A stretch of DNA of 64,000 nucleotides from Tupaia tana (lineage: Eukaryota; Chordata; Mammalia; Scandentia; Tupaiidae): NCBI GenBank assembly GCA_026018925.1, contig JAKSZU010000016.1, positions 9,802,940 through 9,866,939 on the forward strand, in the 5' to 3' direction. Of the stretch, positions 46,381-59,170 are shown in pieces. The notes beneath the pieces are model-generated. The model ran no database searches. It was given only the letters and a program-made list of their open reading frames with translations, and had not been told where the DNA came from. The translations under genes and the position numbers were made by a program. Within the stretch, counting starts at the first letter, position 1. Each line of letters opens with the position of its first letter.

Positions 46381-46651
46381 GGGGACCAGCAGTTAGTATA
46401 ATGGCTATGTCCCTGGATTCCCATGTAGGCGACCATGGTTCGAGTCCCGGACCCAGTGGCTTAAACTCACACCGGGCATGTGTGCATGCATGCCCAAGAT
46501 CCTGAGAGGAGAATGGAGGAGAAGGGATTGCAGCATGGCCATCCCCCATGGGGAGTGATTTCTCACTTTCTGTCTCTCTGTCTTTCTCTGTTTTTCTGTT
46601 GAGTGCATGCACTCTATAGCAAAAACCTCTCCAAAAGAAAAAAGAAAAAAA
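46381..46651 (+). mobile_element. tRNA-SINE, long form, nested in another SINE
   Basis: Full-length copy, with the 11-bp duplication aagagattttt at 46370-46380 and 46652-46662. The duplicated target is the conserved 3' block of the older SINE, so the order of insertion is unambiguous. Confidence 0.94.
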
Positions 46652-46907
46652 AAGAGATTTTTGCTATAGGGTATGTGCTCTTGCTAGAGAGACAGAGAGA
46701 GCAAGAGAGAGAGCAAGAAATCACTCCCTCCCCTGCCCCAGATGAATGGTCATGCTGCAATTCCTTCTCCTCCATTCTACTCTTGGGATTTTAGGCTTGC
46801 ATGCACATGAGCCCAACTTGAGTATTTAACTGCCAGGTCTGGGACTCAAACTAAAGTCAACTACATGGAGGTCCAGCAACATAACCATTACACCATCTCC
46901 TGGTCCC
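46652..46907 (-). mobile_element. tRNA-SINE, long form, host of the nested copy
   Basis: 'gagatttttgctatagggta' to 'ccatctcctggtccc'. Its tail continues on the other side of the nested element as the TTTTC repeat. Confidence 0.88.
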
Positions 46908-47087
46908 TAGAATGGTTTTCTTTAGGGGTATATTCTTGGTTCTAGGATGTCTCTTATTTGGCATATGTCATCAGTGACATGGGTGGATCATGGAGAAGAC
47001 GTTCTCATTACATTTGTAGATAACAAGACCCCAGGAAGGATGGGAGTATATTGGATGATAGATATGGAATAAAAATAGTTGTGGCGG

Positions 47088-47325
47088 TTGGTCCCATTTT
47101 CCTGTTTTTCCCTGTGAGAAACGGGGACAGACAGAGGAGAGAGAAAGAGAGAGGCACACCCCTTGACGAGGCCTTCATGTTGCAATCCACCCCAAGCCCT
47201 GCAGCCAGCTAGGGTCACGGGCATACCCACTGTACCGTCGGCATGTTCAGACAGACCGGGATGTGAACCATGAGCCTTCCCATATGACTTCACACCCCTA
47301 CTGCCTGCACCGCTGCAGCCAGTCT
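47088..47325 (-). mobile_element. tRNA-SINE, form C, antisense
   Basis: Starts 'cctgtttttccctgtgagaa' and runs through 'gacagacagaggagagagaa', 'gggatgtgaaccatgagcct' (B-box complement) to 'accgctgcagccagtc'. It is GC-richer than other form C copies. Confidence 0.65.
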
Positions 47326-48514
47326 ACCTCATTTAAAACAATTCAGTAGTTTCTTTATTTCTAAAAACTTAGAGACTCACTCAAGGAGCAAAGGTTTCAT
47401 GAGGAACTACTTTTGTATTTATCATGGATAAATCTGCCTTAAAACTGAGATCACGTGTGTCTCCTATTCTGCTTAGTTGACCTTTTATCCCCTGAAGAGT
47501 CTAGTTACATGAATCTTGCAAAACTCATATTTTAATTCTTCCCCAAGAATCAAGATCAGTTGGATTAAATTCTGGAAAGACAAGATACTTCCGAGTAGTG
47601 TAAAGCATTTGAGTTCTTGTTCTCTATTATGTTTACCTTAATGACCGAAAACTCTTTGGACTAATTGCATAGGTGGCCACCTACTAAAGAAAACAGGACG
47701 TCTTTCCATATGCTCATGGTACATTTGGTGAGAATGAACCTGATCTTTAAAATGATTGTTACTGCCTGAAATATAGCCTCGTGTTCATGATGACAAAGTT
47801 AAAGTCATTACATTTTTCTGTATTCTCCAGATGCTATCACTTCAGCACTTTGAATCACCGGAGGTATATTTTGCAGTCAAAACACTCAGGCAGGCCCTGC
47901 GGAGGGTCCTTGTGCTCAGAATCAGACATTCCAAAGGAGCAAGCTGAGCCCCTCCCCTGCAAAAACCAAGGTGGGCGCTTCTACCACTGGAGCCTGGAAT
48001 CCACTGCAAATATCCCACCCCCATCTGCAGATTTCTCTGGTTACATTCTAATACTTTAGGTTTCCATTCCACAATTTGTATATTTTTATAAGCCATATTT
48101 AATTTCTTTAAAAGATGGGATAAAAATAAAACAAAGTACTGATAATATCTTTTGGGAGGGAAAAAGAAAAAAAAGAAACTAAACCTAAACTTCCCCTGTC
48201 AAAACCTGAAATGTGAATACCTAGGAATCCAGTGGAATATTTGCACAAGTTCTGAAAATCATAGAAAGTTGTCTGTTGTGAGGTACTACACAAACCACTA
48301 TAGACGGTGTAGTATAGAATACCTGACAGTAGGTAGAATGTCTGAGAAGGAAAACATAAGCTAAGCGGCCCAGTCCACCTACAGAAGGCTAGCTTGCTTA
48401 TGTGGTGCCCGAAGTGGGGTACTCCTTCACCAAACACCAATAGGGGATCCCCACCACTGTATAAAAAGCTGGAGTTGGTCTACTACTGAACACCCACCGA
48501 AGTCCATCAGTGAA
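47326..48514. other. No recognised feature
   Basis: About 1.2 kb. The frames at 47781-48096 overlap on both strands and carry no family signal. Confidence 0.35.
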
Positions 48515-48970
48515 AGCCTGATTGTGTTACTCTCTCAGCTTAAAACCACTAAGGGCTTCTCATATCTATTGAGATCAAGAACAAAACCCTCAACATGGCC
48601 TCTGAAGTTTCACAAGATTAACTCCCTCCCTACTTCTTCCATATCTTTGTTCACTTCTTCCCCGCCCTTTGTCTTCTGTAACTTTCTCCTACATATCAAG
48701 TTCCTCTTACTTTTGAGCCTTTGGGCATGTTATTCCCTGTCTTCAGCTACTCCCTTGTCTCCTAAGCATCCCTTAACATTGAACTGAAAGTGAAAGTCTC
48801 CAAGAAAGAATTTCACCCTAGAGCAAATTTCCTGCTGAACACTCTTAATTTTGCTAATATCTTTCCTCTGTGGCATTTACCACTGTCATAGTTATTCACT
48901 CACACAGTTTGTTCACCACCTTTCCAGCATGTATATGCCTGACGAGAGAAGCCATTCAGTTAATAAATAG
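48515..48970 (+). mobile_element. L2 LINE fragment, sense
   Basis: 'actaagggcttctcatatct', 'aaccctcaacatggcctctg', 'cctttgggcatgttattccc' and 'ttcaccctagagcaaatttc' follow L2 order. Frames are degenerate. Confidence 0.7.
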
Positions 48971-49551
48971 AAAGGGGCATGTTATTTGCCCATTTCTGGA
49001 GGGACTCTAAATTTTTTCCTTGTATCTTATCAGACCACCTCAGGACTGCTCTGGTGCATAATATTCCTGGCCTTTATGGAGGGTTACCAAAAGACTATTG
49101 TTAGGGAGATGTTTCTCACGCTCTAGGGAAGGAGGCATAGCTTTTCTGCTAATGAGCCTGGGATAATGAGCTGGACATATGTGACTCAGCTCCTTAGAGA
49201 ACTGAGAACTCTTGAAAGCCCGTTCTCTGGGAAGTGCCCTATCTACAGAAAACAGACATTCCACACTGCCCCTGTGGCAGGTGTCCACACACAGAGGTCT
49301 GTGTATGACCAGGCAGATACAGCTCTCGAGTTTTGGGGTTCAGTACTAGGAACCAACTTATTTGTAGAGAAAAAAATCACATTTTCAAATATTATGTTTA
49401 TCAGTAATAAAAGTAATATCTTAGTCTTTCTGCCTCACTCTTTTGATGTCACAATTCAGCTATTTATTTGGGCCACTGTATCCTGATCAGAAACAACCCT
49501 TATAAAATTGTCTTCTACACGTGGGACATAGAAATGGGCTATTGTCTGTTG
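48971..49551. other. No recognised feature
   Basis: No classified repeat or gene. Confidence 0.35.
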
Positions 49552-49665
49552 ATGATAAGGTGTTTATCATCAACTGGCCTGGCGTGAAGCATATTCATGC
49601 TGGGTAAATTCAACTTACAAGCAAAGTGATGTATAGAGATTAAATGTATAAAATTTTTTATGAAA
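49552..49665 (+). mobile_element. LINE-1 3'UTR fragment
   Basis: Closely matches the 3'UTR end at about 21974-22090: both contain 'ttacaagcaaagtgatgtat' and 'tattcatg.tgggtaaattc'. A short 5'-truncated member of the same L1 family. Confidence 0.85.
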
Positions 49666-49740
49666 GGTCTGAAATTAGCTACAATTCTCATTGTACCACC
49701 CATCTCTAAGTACTGAATTCTAGTTTAAAAATTATTTTTA

Positions 49741-50000
49741 GGGACTAGCAGTTAGCGTAATGGCTATGTCGCTGGACTCTCATGTAGTCAACCACGGTTC
49801 GAGTCCCAGACCCGGTGGCTTAAACTCACGCCAGGTACGTGTGCGTGCATGCCCAAGATCCCGAGAGGAAAATGGAGGAGAAGGGATTGTGACATGGCCA
49901 TCCCCCCTGGGGGGTGATTTCTCACTTTCTGTCTCTCTGTCTCTCTCTGTCTATCTGGCAAGCACACGTGCTCTATAGCAAAAACCTCTTCAAAAAAAAG
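49741..50000 (+). mobile_element. tRNA-SINE, long form, with TSD
   Basis: 'gggactagcagttagcgtaa' head. The 10-bp duplication attattttta (49731-49740 and 50001-50010) adjoins an A-rich tail. Partial CpG loss. Confidence 0.92.
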
Positions 50001-50035
50001 ATTATTTTTAGAATTTAGTCTCAGAAAGTTAAAGT

Positions 50036-50268
50036 TAAGGTGACTTGGTCCTACACAGCCAACTGGGCGGTTTGAGTAGCAGAGCCGCTGGCCTGAAAAG
50101 TACACTGGGTTGGTGTGCATATGTGCCCAAAATCTTGGGAGGAGAATGGAGAAGCAGAGACTGAGACATGGCCATGCTCTTCAGGGGTGCTTTCTCACTT
50201 CCCCTTCTCTCTCTCTTTCTTTCTCTCTGGTGAGCACACATGCCCTATGACACAATTTAAAAAAAAAA
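50036..50268 (+). mobile_element. tRNA-SINE, long form, head truncated
   Basis: Begins about 'aaggtgacttggtcctacac', missing the A-box end of the head. The body 'gaggagaatggagaagcaga' and 'gccctatgacacaattt' end are readable. Confidence 0.78.
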
Positions 50269-50418
50269 GTCTCTATTTTGGGGTTTATTATCGTGCACTT
50301 ACATCACCTTTATGACTTTAAGTAGATTAAATTTGGGGTAGCCATTTGGAAAAACGAAGGCATGGAGCATTATTATTAGCTATACTCCCCCACTTCTAAT
50401 TGTCAAAGTAGAGGCTTA

Positions 50419-50635
50419 GGGCCAGCTACCGAGACACAGCAGTGACTCGATGCTCTCTGATACTGAAGGTCCTAGGTTCACTTCTGAGGCCTTCCTGTAC
50501 GTGGCAGGTGTGCACAAGCATGTCTGTGAGCCTGGCAGGCTGAGGTTAGGGGCAGAGATCCTGCTTGGACTACTTCTCTGTCCTTCTTTTTATCTCACTG
50601 TCTCAGAAGAAATAATTAAATCAACGTTTTAAAAA
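50419..50635 (+). mobile_element. tRNA-SINE, form C
   Basis: 'gggccagctaccgagacaca' head, 'ctaggttcacttctgaggcc' B-box region, 'tcactgtctcagaagaaata' tail. Confidence 0.72.
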
Positions 50636-52550
<1,915 letters not shown>

Positions 52551-52564
52551 GAAAAGAACATATG

Positions 52565-52824
52565 GGAACCAGCAGTTAGCGTAATGGCTATGTCGCTGGA
52601 CTCCCACGTAGTAGACCGCGGTTCGCGTTCCGGACCCGGTGGCTTAAAACTCACGCCGGGCGCGTGTGCGTGCGTGCCCAAGATCCCGAGAGGAGAAAGG
52701 AGGAGAAGGGATTGCGGCGTGACCATCCCTCCTGTGGGGTGATTTCTCGCTTTCTGTCTCTATGTCTCTCTCTGTCTGTCTGGCGAGAGAATGCACCCTA
52801 TAGCAAAAACCTCTCAAAAGAAAA
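52565..52824 (+). mobile_element. tRNA-SINE, long form, young, with TSD
   Basis: Perfect 14-bp duplication (gaaaagaacatatg, 52551-52564 and 52825-52838). Close to the copy at 32561, with intact CpGs in the body, but the terminal block has mutated to 'gcgagagaatgcaccc'. Confidence 0.94.
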
Positions 52825-52838
52825 GAAAAGAACATATG

Positions 52839-53650
52839 TGTGAGTCCCAATTAGTAGTAAATCCAATCTACCAAAATACCAAAGTTTTTTTTAATTGCTA
52901 AACTTATTTAAACAAATCTTACATCCATTTCAACTCATTTTCCCCTACATATTTTTTCACATTTCAAAACTATACTGAAACTTGAATAACAAGCTTTTTA
53001 TTTTCTTTAGAAGATCTATATTATAATGACATAACTCACTCACTTTCTTGTCTTTCAGTAGACAGGTTTTTAAAAGTATGTACTGTGCTTTAGACATAGC
53101 AACACTGTGGAAGACTAAAACGTATGAATGTTTAAAAGTCTCTACCCTCAGAAGACCCCACAATGTAATAGAACTAGTTAAATCAACTTAGCACAGTTCA
53201 CTTGCAGCGTGGGTCCTTGTAAGTTCCTCTCCCCAGGGTCTTCTGCGACATCCCTAGCGTCTGGATGAGGAGTAAGATAAGAATAAGGAAGTCCCCAAAA
53301 GGAAAAGAAAAAATGGGAAGAGTCTCCAAAGGGAACACAATAACCAGTTTGGAGATAATGAGACCTTGTTTGCCTTTTCATGACGAGAGGGAAAGAGAGA
53401 GCTTTTCAGTTAGAAGGAGAGGCCCATTTCCTTCCACTCCATTACATTTTGCACACCGTTGACCCCTGGAAATAAGTCCTCTGTCCCAACATTAAGTTTC
53501 CAAGGTGCTTTTGGTTGGCAGCATTTTGAACGAAGTTTGCGTTGTCTACCCCAGACAATAACATGTCTGTGCCCAGGACACATTCAGGAAAAATGAAGTA
53601 CGAGGTCTTACAACCGGCAATCATTTTCTCAGGGTGTGATCCTTGTCGCT
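52839..53650. other. No recognised feature
   Basis: AT-rich, no classified repeat or gene. Confidence 0.35.
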
Positions 53651-53663
53651 AAAGAAGTAGAAT

Positions 53664-53926
53664 CCGGGACCAGCAGTTAGCGTAATGGCTATGTCGCTGG
53701 ACTCCCATGTAGACCGTGGTTCGAGTCCTGGACCCGGTGGCTTAAACTCACTCCGGGTGCGTGTGTGTGCGTGCCCCAGATCCCGAGAGGAGAATAGAGG
53801 AGAAGGGATTGTGGCGTGGCCATCCCCCCTGGGGGGTGATTTCTCGCTTTCTATCTCTCTGTCTCTCTCTGTCTGTCTGGCGAGCGCACGCACCCTATAG
53901 CAAAAACATCTCAAAAATAAATAAAG
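53664..53926 (+). mobile_element. tRNA-SINE, long form, young, with TSD
   Basis: 13-bp duplication (aaagaagtagaat, 53651-53663 and 53927-53939). A 3-bp deletion lies between the anticodon arm and B box ('catgtagaccgtggttcg'). Confidence 0.93.
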
Positions 53927-53948
53927 AAAGAAGTAGAATTCATCTTAA

Positions 53949-54183
53949 AGGGGCCATACCGTGGTGAGGTGGCAAATTACGATGCTCTGTGAGGTAATCT
54001 CACAGGGGAAGATCCCGGGTTCACAGCAGGCGACCACTCTGAAATCATCAGGCACACACTTGCCCTTGATCTGGGGTCCGTTGAAGGCTGGGGGTAGTTT
54101 GTGACATCTGAACTCCATTGGGGGTACTATTTCTCTTTCTCTCTGTATCTCTCACTCATGGGAGAAATAAATAAACTTTTAAA
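53949..54183 (+). mobile_element. tRNA-SINE, form C
   Basis: 'ggggccataccgtggtgagg' head, 'cccgggttcacagcaggcga' B-box region, and canonical end 'ctctcactcatgggagaaat'. The best conserved form C copy here. Confidence 0.8.
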
Positions 54184-54189
54184 AGGCTA

Positions 54190-54447
54190 TTTTTTGTTTT
54201 TTGCCATAGGGTGCATGTGCTTGCCCAAGAGAGACAGAGAGATGCAGTGAGAAGAAAATGAGAAATCACCCCCCGGGGGGATAGCCCTGTGGAAATCCCT
54301 TCTCCTCTATTCTCCTCCTGAGATTTCGGGTGCACGTGTATGTGTGCCCAGTATAATTTTCAAGCTGCCAGGTGTGGGACTCGACCCATGGTCAGCCTTG
54401 TGGGAATCAAGCACCTTAACAACCATGCCACCTGCTGCCCCCCCCCC
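54190..54447 (-). mobile_element. tRNA-SINE, long form
   Basis: 'ttttttgccatagggtgcat' 3' block, intact palindrome 'ccccccgggggg', and a head end lying in a C10 run (54438-54447). Confidence 0.85.
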
Positions 54448-57400
54448 AAAATACTACTTTTTAAAAATGATAAAAACGGAAGGTGTTCATATTCCAAGAA
54501 TTGTTTACACACTCAATCTTCCTGCTTGTAACTAAGGTAGCGAGCCGCTGAGATTAGCTTGCCCTCTCCCTCTGACACACCATTTCTAAAGAATCATCTG
54601 GAAGGGTCCCAGCTGACTCCCTTCCTGGTTTGGAACGATCCTGAAAGTAGTCACACAACAAAGCACCGTGGACGGCGACCGCAAAGCTTAGGGAAGAGAG
54701 ACCTGCGCTTTCAGAGAAAACCAGGACATGGCAGTGGGGTGCTTTGAAGATTCCCCGGGAGAGGCACTTCATTGGGGCTCAGCCGAGAGCTATGTGGCCT
54801 GTGTCTATCCAGAGGGCTTTCCCCCTGTGGTACAGTTCCCGACCACTTCAGTCTAGCTTGGAGCAGTCTCACCTTTTCCACTGAGGGGTCTTCATTCCCA
54901 GCTTGGAGAGAAAAGATGAGATTTGGTAGAAAGCACAGGTCATAAAACATGAGGCCCTTTAGAGATCCTTTCCTCCTCCCCCCAGCCAGGCTGCCCTCCA
55001 GGACTGGCAGATAGAATCAGAGATTTTGTGCGTTTCGTTCAGAGAGAAGGGCTTTTCTGCAGGAGGAGTGGAATTGAACCATTTTATTACTAGGGTTTCA
55101 AATAACTCTGCTCCAGGTTGATGATGTTTCCAAAGCAGTATCTAAGTCATATTGAATGTGAACTGGATGTTTCTGAAGAGTTCTGATTGATCACCAATTT
55201 CACAAATTCCTATGTGACCTGTTGAATTTTTTTCCCAGGCTCTTTGTTCTAAAGAATGATTCACTGACTATATTTTTAAAAAGAAGTGTTGGAATTCACC
55301 ATCAACTTCTAATTATATTGGATCATCGTAAAAGTCATGATACGTTTTTGCATAGAAAAATGCGTTATGACTTTTTCCAACGACCCACTGATTCCTAAAG
55401 TATTTTTCATAGCTATTATTTACCAGACCATTAGAAGAGGTTTAAGAACCCCACCAACATGCGCCTCTGGTCTAAGTATTTGACATGAGGTCAGCAAACT
55501 GGTTCAATTTAGATACTTTTGTAGACTCTTCCCTATTTCCCAGGACTTTACTCATGACTGAAAAGCAAATGTTTGTTTTTAAAGCTTTAGAACAATTTGC
55601 TTGGCTTTTTTTTCCTTTAAGTGCAGTATTTTCCTCATCCCTTGGAATTTTCAATATCAGATATTAAAGTGCTAATATCAATACTTGAAAACGTGACACA
55701 AAGGCACTTTACAGGTACTAGGAGTGTGCCGGAATAACCTCTTGATAAATCGTGCTCTTTGCCCAGTTCCAGATCCAGAACCACCTACGTCAGGACGAAG
55801 ATCGTACTCCAGGCAATAGCCCAGGCAAGAACTCTCCTAAACTTCATCCATCACTTGGAAATCTCTTAGGAAAAAAAAAGGGAAACAGGGTGGAATTTTC
55901 CTCCTATTTGGTGGAGGATCAAATCAGAAGGTAGATTTTAGTCAAGAAGTCAAATTTCAAATGGCCTTTTTCCTTTTTCCATTTTGGTGTTTTCATACAC
56001 AAGGACACAATGAATCGGTGGAGACAATTCTCCCAAGCAACTTAACAATTTGTGATTGTCCTGTGGATTTTCTTCTAAAATAGACCACACATTCCAATGT
56101 AATTAGAGATTTTTTTTTTTTTCTGGTTTGGTTTTTAAGAATAACTTACATGGTTCCTTCATCCAGAAAATATTTTAGGCAGGTTTCAATAAAGTATACA
56201 TACACACACAATAAAGTTGTGAAAACAGAAAATCAAAAAGCATATAAAAAGGGAGGTTGAAAATAGTTACTGTAACTGAACATTACATTTAATTCTGAGC
56301 TTCCTAGTAGTTTAGGAAAAGGGGAAAAACAATAGGTTATGTTGTTTTCAGTATCTGATGAAAGAGAGCATTTCACTTCAGAAGACACTTGCCTTTTTCT
56401 GTTACAAATTTTTAAGAGGGTCATATCCAATAGGCCCTTATATTCTTTACAGAACACACAATAAATAAACAAGGCCTTCATATGGCTTTTTCCTAGTCCT
56501 CAGACAAAATCTGAGAGCACAACTCTGGATATAAACCCAAGGAAAGTAAAACATTGGGACTAAAGAGATCAATGTGTTCTTTGAAAAGTTATCTCAAGGC
56601 ACCAGACAATGTATATTATACATTTTTTACAATATAAAACATCCTCGACATCACCTTTTCAATGTATACAAATGTTGGTTTTCATTTGCTTTCAATTAAA
56701 ATAAAGACAAAGAGTAATGGCATTTGCTCTCTAAACTGGTATATTTTAGAAATTCTGAGAAGAGTTCTAAAATAAAGATATGCCAAAGAAGCTAGGATTC
56801 CAAATCACAAAATATGAATCCCACAACTGTGCTCAACTGAATATGCAAAAAAGTTCCTCTTGTATTATTTTAGCTTTTGTTTGGTCTCCTTTACTTCTGA
56901 GAATGTGGAGAAATAATGAACATCATTATCCAGGATTTGTTGACATCGAAAAGGGAAGTGCTAAATTTACGAGTGGTCAGGGGAGTTGAGTGAGCTCAGC
57001 AGCCCTCCTTGCTGCAGGAGGACCAATTTGGAATTCTGTTTAGTGGGAATGCGTGATATCTAGGGATCAAGACGATTTCCAGTAGGCTTAGCTGAGCCCT
57101 AGGGGAAAAAGTGACTGGTTCTCCAAATTTAACTTAATTGGCATTGTGGGAAAGCTTCTTTTCCACAAAGCAGCCCACACTGTGTTCCCTGTGTAAACCA
57201 AAGACTGTTGTTGAGAGAACTAAAGATGGGCGTGGTTTTTCACCACAGTTTCCAGGATCCGCCATCTTGTAAAAAGTCACTCAGCAAAAGCCAACACAGC
57301 CACCTTATGCCAGGACTGAGCACTGAGGAGAACAGGAATTCACAAAGCAGGGGAGCATTGGCTTTTAATCTCAGACATATTTAACTGATTCCATTGTTTT

Positions 57401-57617
57401 TCTCCTCAGGCAGGCTGGTCTGTCTTTATTCAGCGATGCCTTATTTTAATCCTTCTTTGTCTACATTCCAAGAACAGTTATTCCTCCAGTTCTTTGATAG
57501 CCACTTAGTACAGGATGACTTCCCAACATTCATAATACTTTGCAAATTATTGAAAAATATATTAAAACATTTATTCTTTCACATATTTATTGAATAAACT
57601 TGAAAATATCCAACCAA
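54448..57617. other. SINE-free stretch, one MITE
   Basis: 3.2 kb with no SINE and no recognised gene. It contains MITE copy 4 at 55318. AT-rich, with several sections free of low complexity that may be conserved non-coding DNA. Confidence 0.35.
55318..55388. mobile_element. Mariner-like palindromic MITE, copy 4
   Basis: 'ttggatcatcgtaaaagtca' preceded by TA (55316-55317). The mirrored end is 'gactttttccaacgaccca'. The centre 'tttttgcatagaaaaatgcg' is shared with copy 5. Confidence 0.82.
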
Positions 57618-57838
57618 AGGAGCCAGAAGGTGGCACGGTGGTAACATGCAATGCTCTGCCATATGGGAAGATTATGAGTTCACATCCACAGACATCCCTC
57701 AGTACACCAGGCACTTGTTTGCCCCTTATCTGGTGTGCTGAAACTGAGGATAGACCACACCATCAATACCCTGTTGGGGATCCTGTCTCTCTTTCTGTCT
57801 GTCTCACTCATGGAACAAATGAAAGAACATTAAAAAAG
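57618..57838 (+). mobile_element. tRNA-SINE, form C
   Basis: 'ggagccagaaggtggcacgg' head, 'gagttcacatccacagacat' B-box region, and 'tctcactcatggaacaaatg' end. A long-form copy follows in tandem. Confidence 0.78.
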
Positions 57839-57849
57839 ACTTATGTCTA

Positions 57850-58084
57850 TGGCCAGTAGGTGGTGCGGTGGTTGGGGTGCTGAAATCCAACATGGCCGAC
57901 CATGGTTCAAGTCCTGGACCTGCATGCCCAAAATCCTGAGAGGTGAATGAAGGAGGGGAAATTGTGGCATGGCTATCCCCCGCAAGTCCTGGAGGGTGAT
58001 TTCTCACTTTCCCTCTTTGTCTGTCTCTGTTTCTCTCTGGTGAGTGCATATGCCCTATGACAAAAACTTTGGGAAAAAAAAATA
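57850..58084 (+). mobile_element. tRNA-SINE, long form, old
   Basis: 'tggccagtaggtggtgcggt' head. The segment between head and body is shortened ('cctgcatgcccaaaatcctg'). It ends 'atgccctatgacaaaaactt'. Confidence 0.82.
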
Positions 58085-58091
58085 TGTATAC

Positions 58092-58114
58092 ACATGTGTG
58101 TGTGTGTGTGTGTC
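58092..58114. repeat. (TG)n microsatellite
   Basis: About 11 TG units just after a SINE tail. Confidence 0.9.
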
Positions 58115-58625
58115 CAATAATAATTTCTGTTACCTTTTCTACCGTTTATTCTACCTCATTCTGTGCCCTTGATTGTTTTTCATGGGTCTTCCTTAGCTTT
58201 GTATGTCCTAAAGCAACTTCATGTTTCCTCTCATTGAATTTCACTCATTATTTTGCCAGTTTCATGATCAAACTGTAAAACTAAGTACTGAGACTTCCTC
58301 TACTATTTAACAGATGACTCGTTATTCATCAGCATTCTTTACGTATTGATATTTTACCTGCTAAATAAATTTCGATTTTAAAAACCTGCGTTTTGATGGG
58401 AGCTAACTCCAAGGGCATGTCCCTCACTGGGACTTGGCAGTACCGCCCTCTTTAGGTCACCTCCCTTGCCACCTGCCCATTTGCCCAGGTTTTCAGAGGC
58501 TGCAGCAGAGAGAAAAAGAATCAGAAACTTCACACTCCGATTGACTCGAGTTTAATTTTCATATAGTAGAAAGAGATTTTTTTAAACGCTTGTTTTTACA
58601 AAGATTATGGTAGCAGTACTGTCCC

Positions 58626-58643
58626 ATCCCTGTTCGGGCGCCA
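58626..58643 (-). promoter_or_regulatory. Retroviral primer binding site, tRNA-Lys type
   Basis: On the minus strand this reads 'tggcgcccgaacagggat', matching 17 of 18 positions of the standard site complementary to the tRNA-Lys3 3' end. It directly follows the LTR 3' end (2-nt spacer), as required for minus-strand DNA priming. Confidence 0.9.
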
Positions 58644-58775
58644 CTTGTCCCGACCTGGTTCAGGTGCTACGTGTCCCGACCCAGGGGGACAGTCGAACAG
58701 GTTTCCTGAGGGAAGGAGTGAGAGCCGGAATAAGCGGCACAGTGTCACAGCATGGAGACGACACAGTGTCGTCTG

Positions 58776-58781
58776 TTTATT
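58776..58781 (-). promoter_or_regulatory. LTR polyadenylation signal
   Basis: AATAAA on the minus strand, about 240 nt downstream of the TATA box, the correct side for an R region. Confidence 0.75.
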
Positions 58782-58819
58782 GTGGGCAGCACGGTACAGC
58801 ACGGAGATGACGCAGTGTT

Positions 58820-58975
58820 ACAACTCTTTAGGGTCTCGTCGTCTGTTGTGAGCAGCACGGAGACGACGCGGTGTCACAACTCTTCAGGGTCGTCTGGAGA
58901 CGATGTAGTGTAACAACTCTTCAGGGTCGTCTGGAGACTGTGTGGTGTTTCAGCTCTGCAGGCTCTCCAGGGTCA
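58820..58975. repeat. 37-bp tandem repeats within the LTR
   Basis: 'caactctt.agggtcgtctgg' recurs at about 58877 and 58914 (37 bp apart), with diverged units at 58821 and 58952. Units contain the small inverted repeat cgtct/agacg. They fall in the predicted R region. Confidence 0.75.
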
Positions 58976-59018
58976 TCGTCTTCCTGGTCTTCTGGCTATT
59001 GTGGGCCAGGCATGGTGG

Positions 59019-59026
59019 TTATATAC
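59019..59026 (-). promoter_or_regulatory. LTR TATA box
   Basis: 'gtatataa' on the minus strand, lying between the CCAAT array and the polyadenylation signal. Confidence 0.75.
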
Positions 59027-59045
59027 ATGTTGGTGGATCGTAAAA

Positions 59046-59170
59046 GGTGGGTTATGATTGGTTGTAAAGGGTGGGCCGTGATTGGTTGTAAACGGTGGGT
59101 TACGATTGGTTGCTTCTGGACCAATCATGAGGTGCCAGATATGCAACTCTGAGGGATTCTAGTGGCCAAT
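59046..59170 (-). promoter_or_regulatory. CCAAT-motif array of the LTR
   Basis: ATTGG on the plus strand at 59057, 59081 and 59105 (exact 24-bp spacing, about 24-bp tandem units), plus CCAAT in the opposite orientation at 59121 and 59166. CCAAT is the NF-Y target. Binding here is inferred. Confidence 0.8.

Noticed and set aside
46103..46612. Long minus-strand frame (169 residues), K/E-rich
   Set aside because: Formed by SINE sequence plus the TTTTC microsatellite read in reverse. Its Lys/Arg/Glu repeats are repeat translation.
55752..55934. 60-residue frame after a possible splice acceptor 'gctctttgcccag'
   Set aside because: No donor, no family and A-rich 3' half. Too weak to list as an exon.
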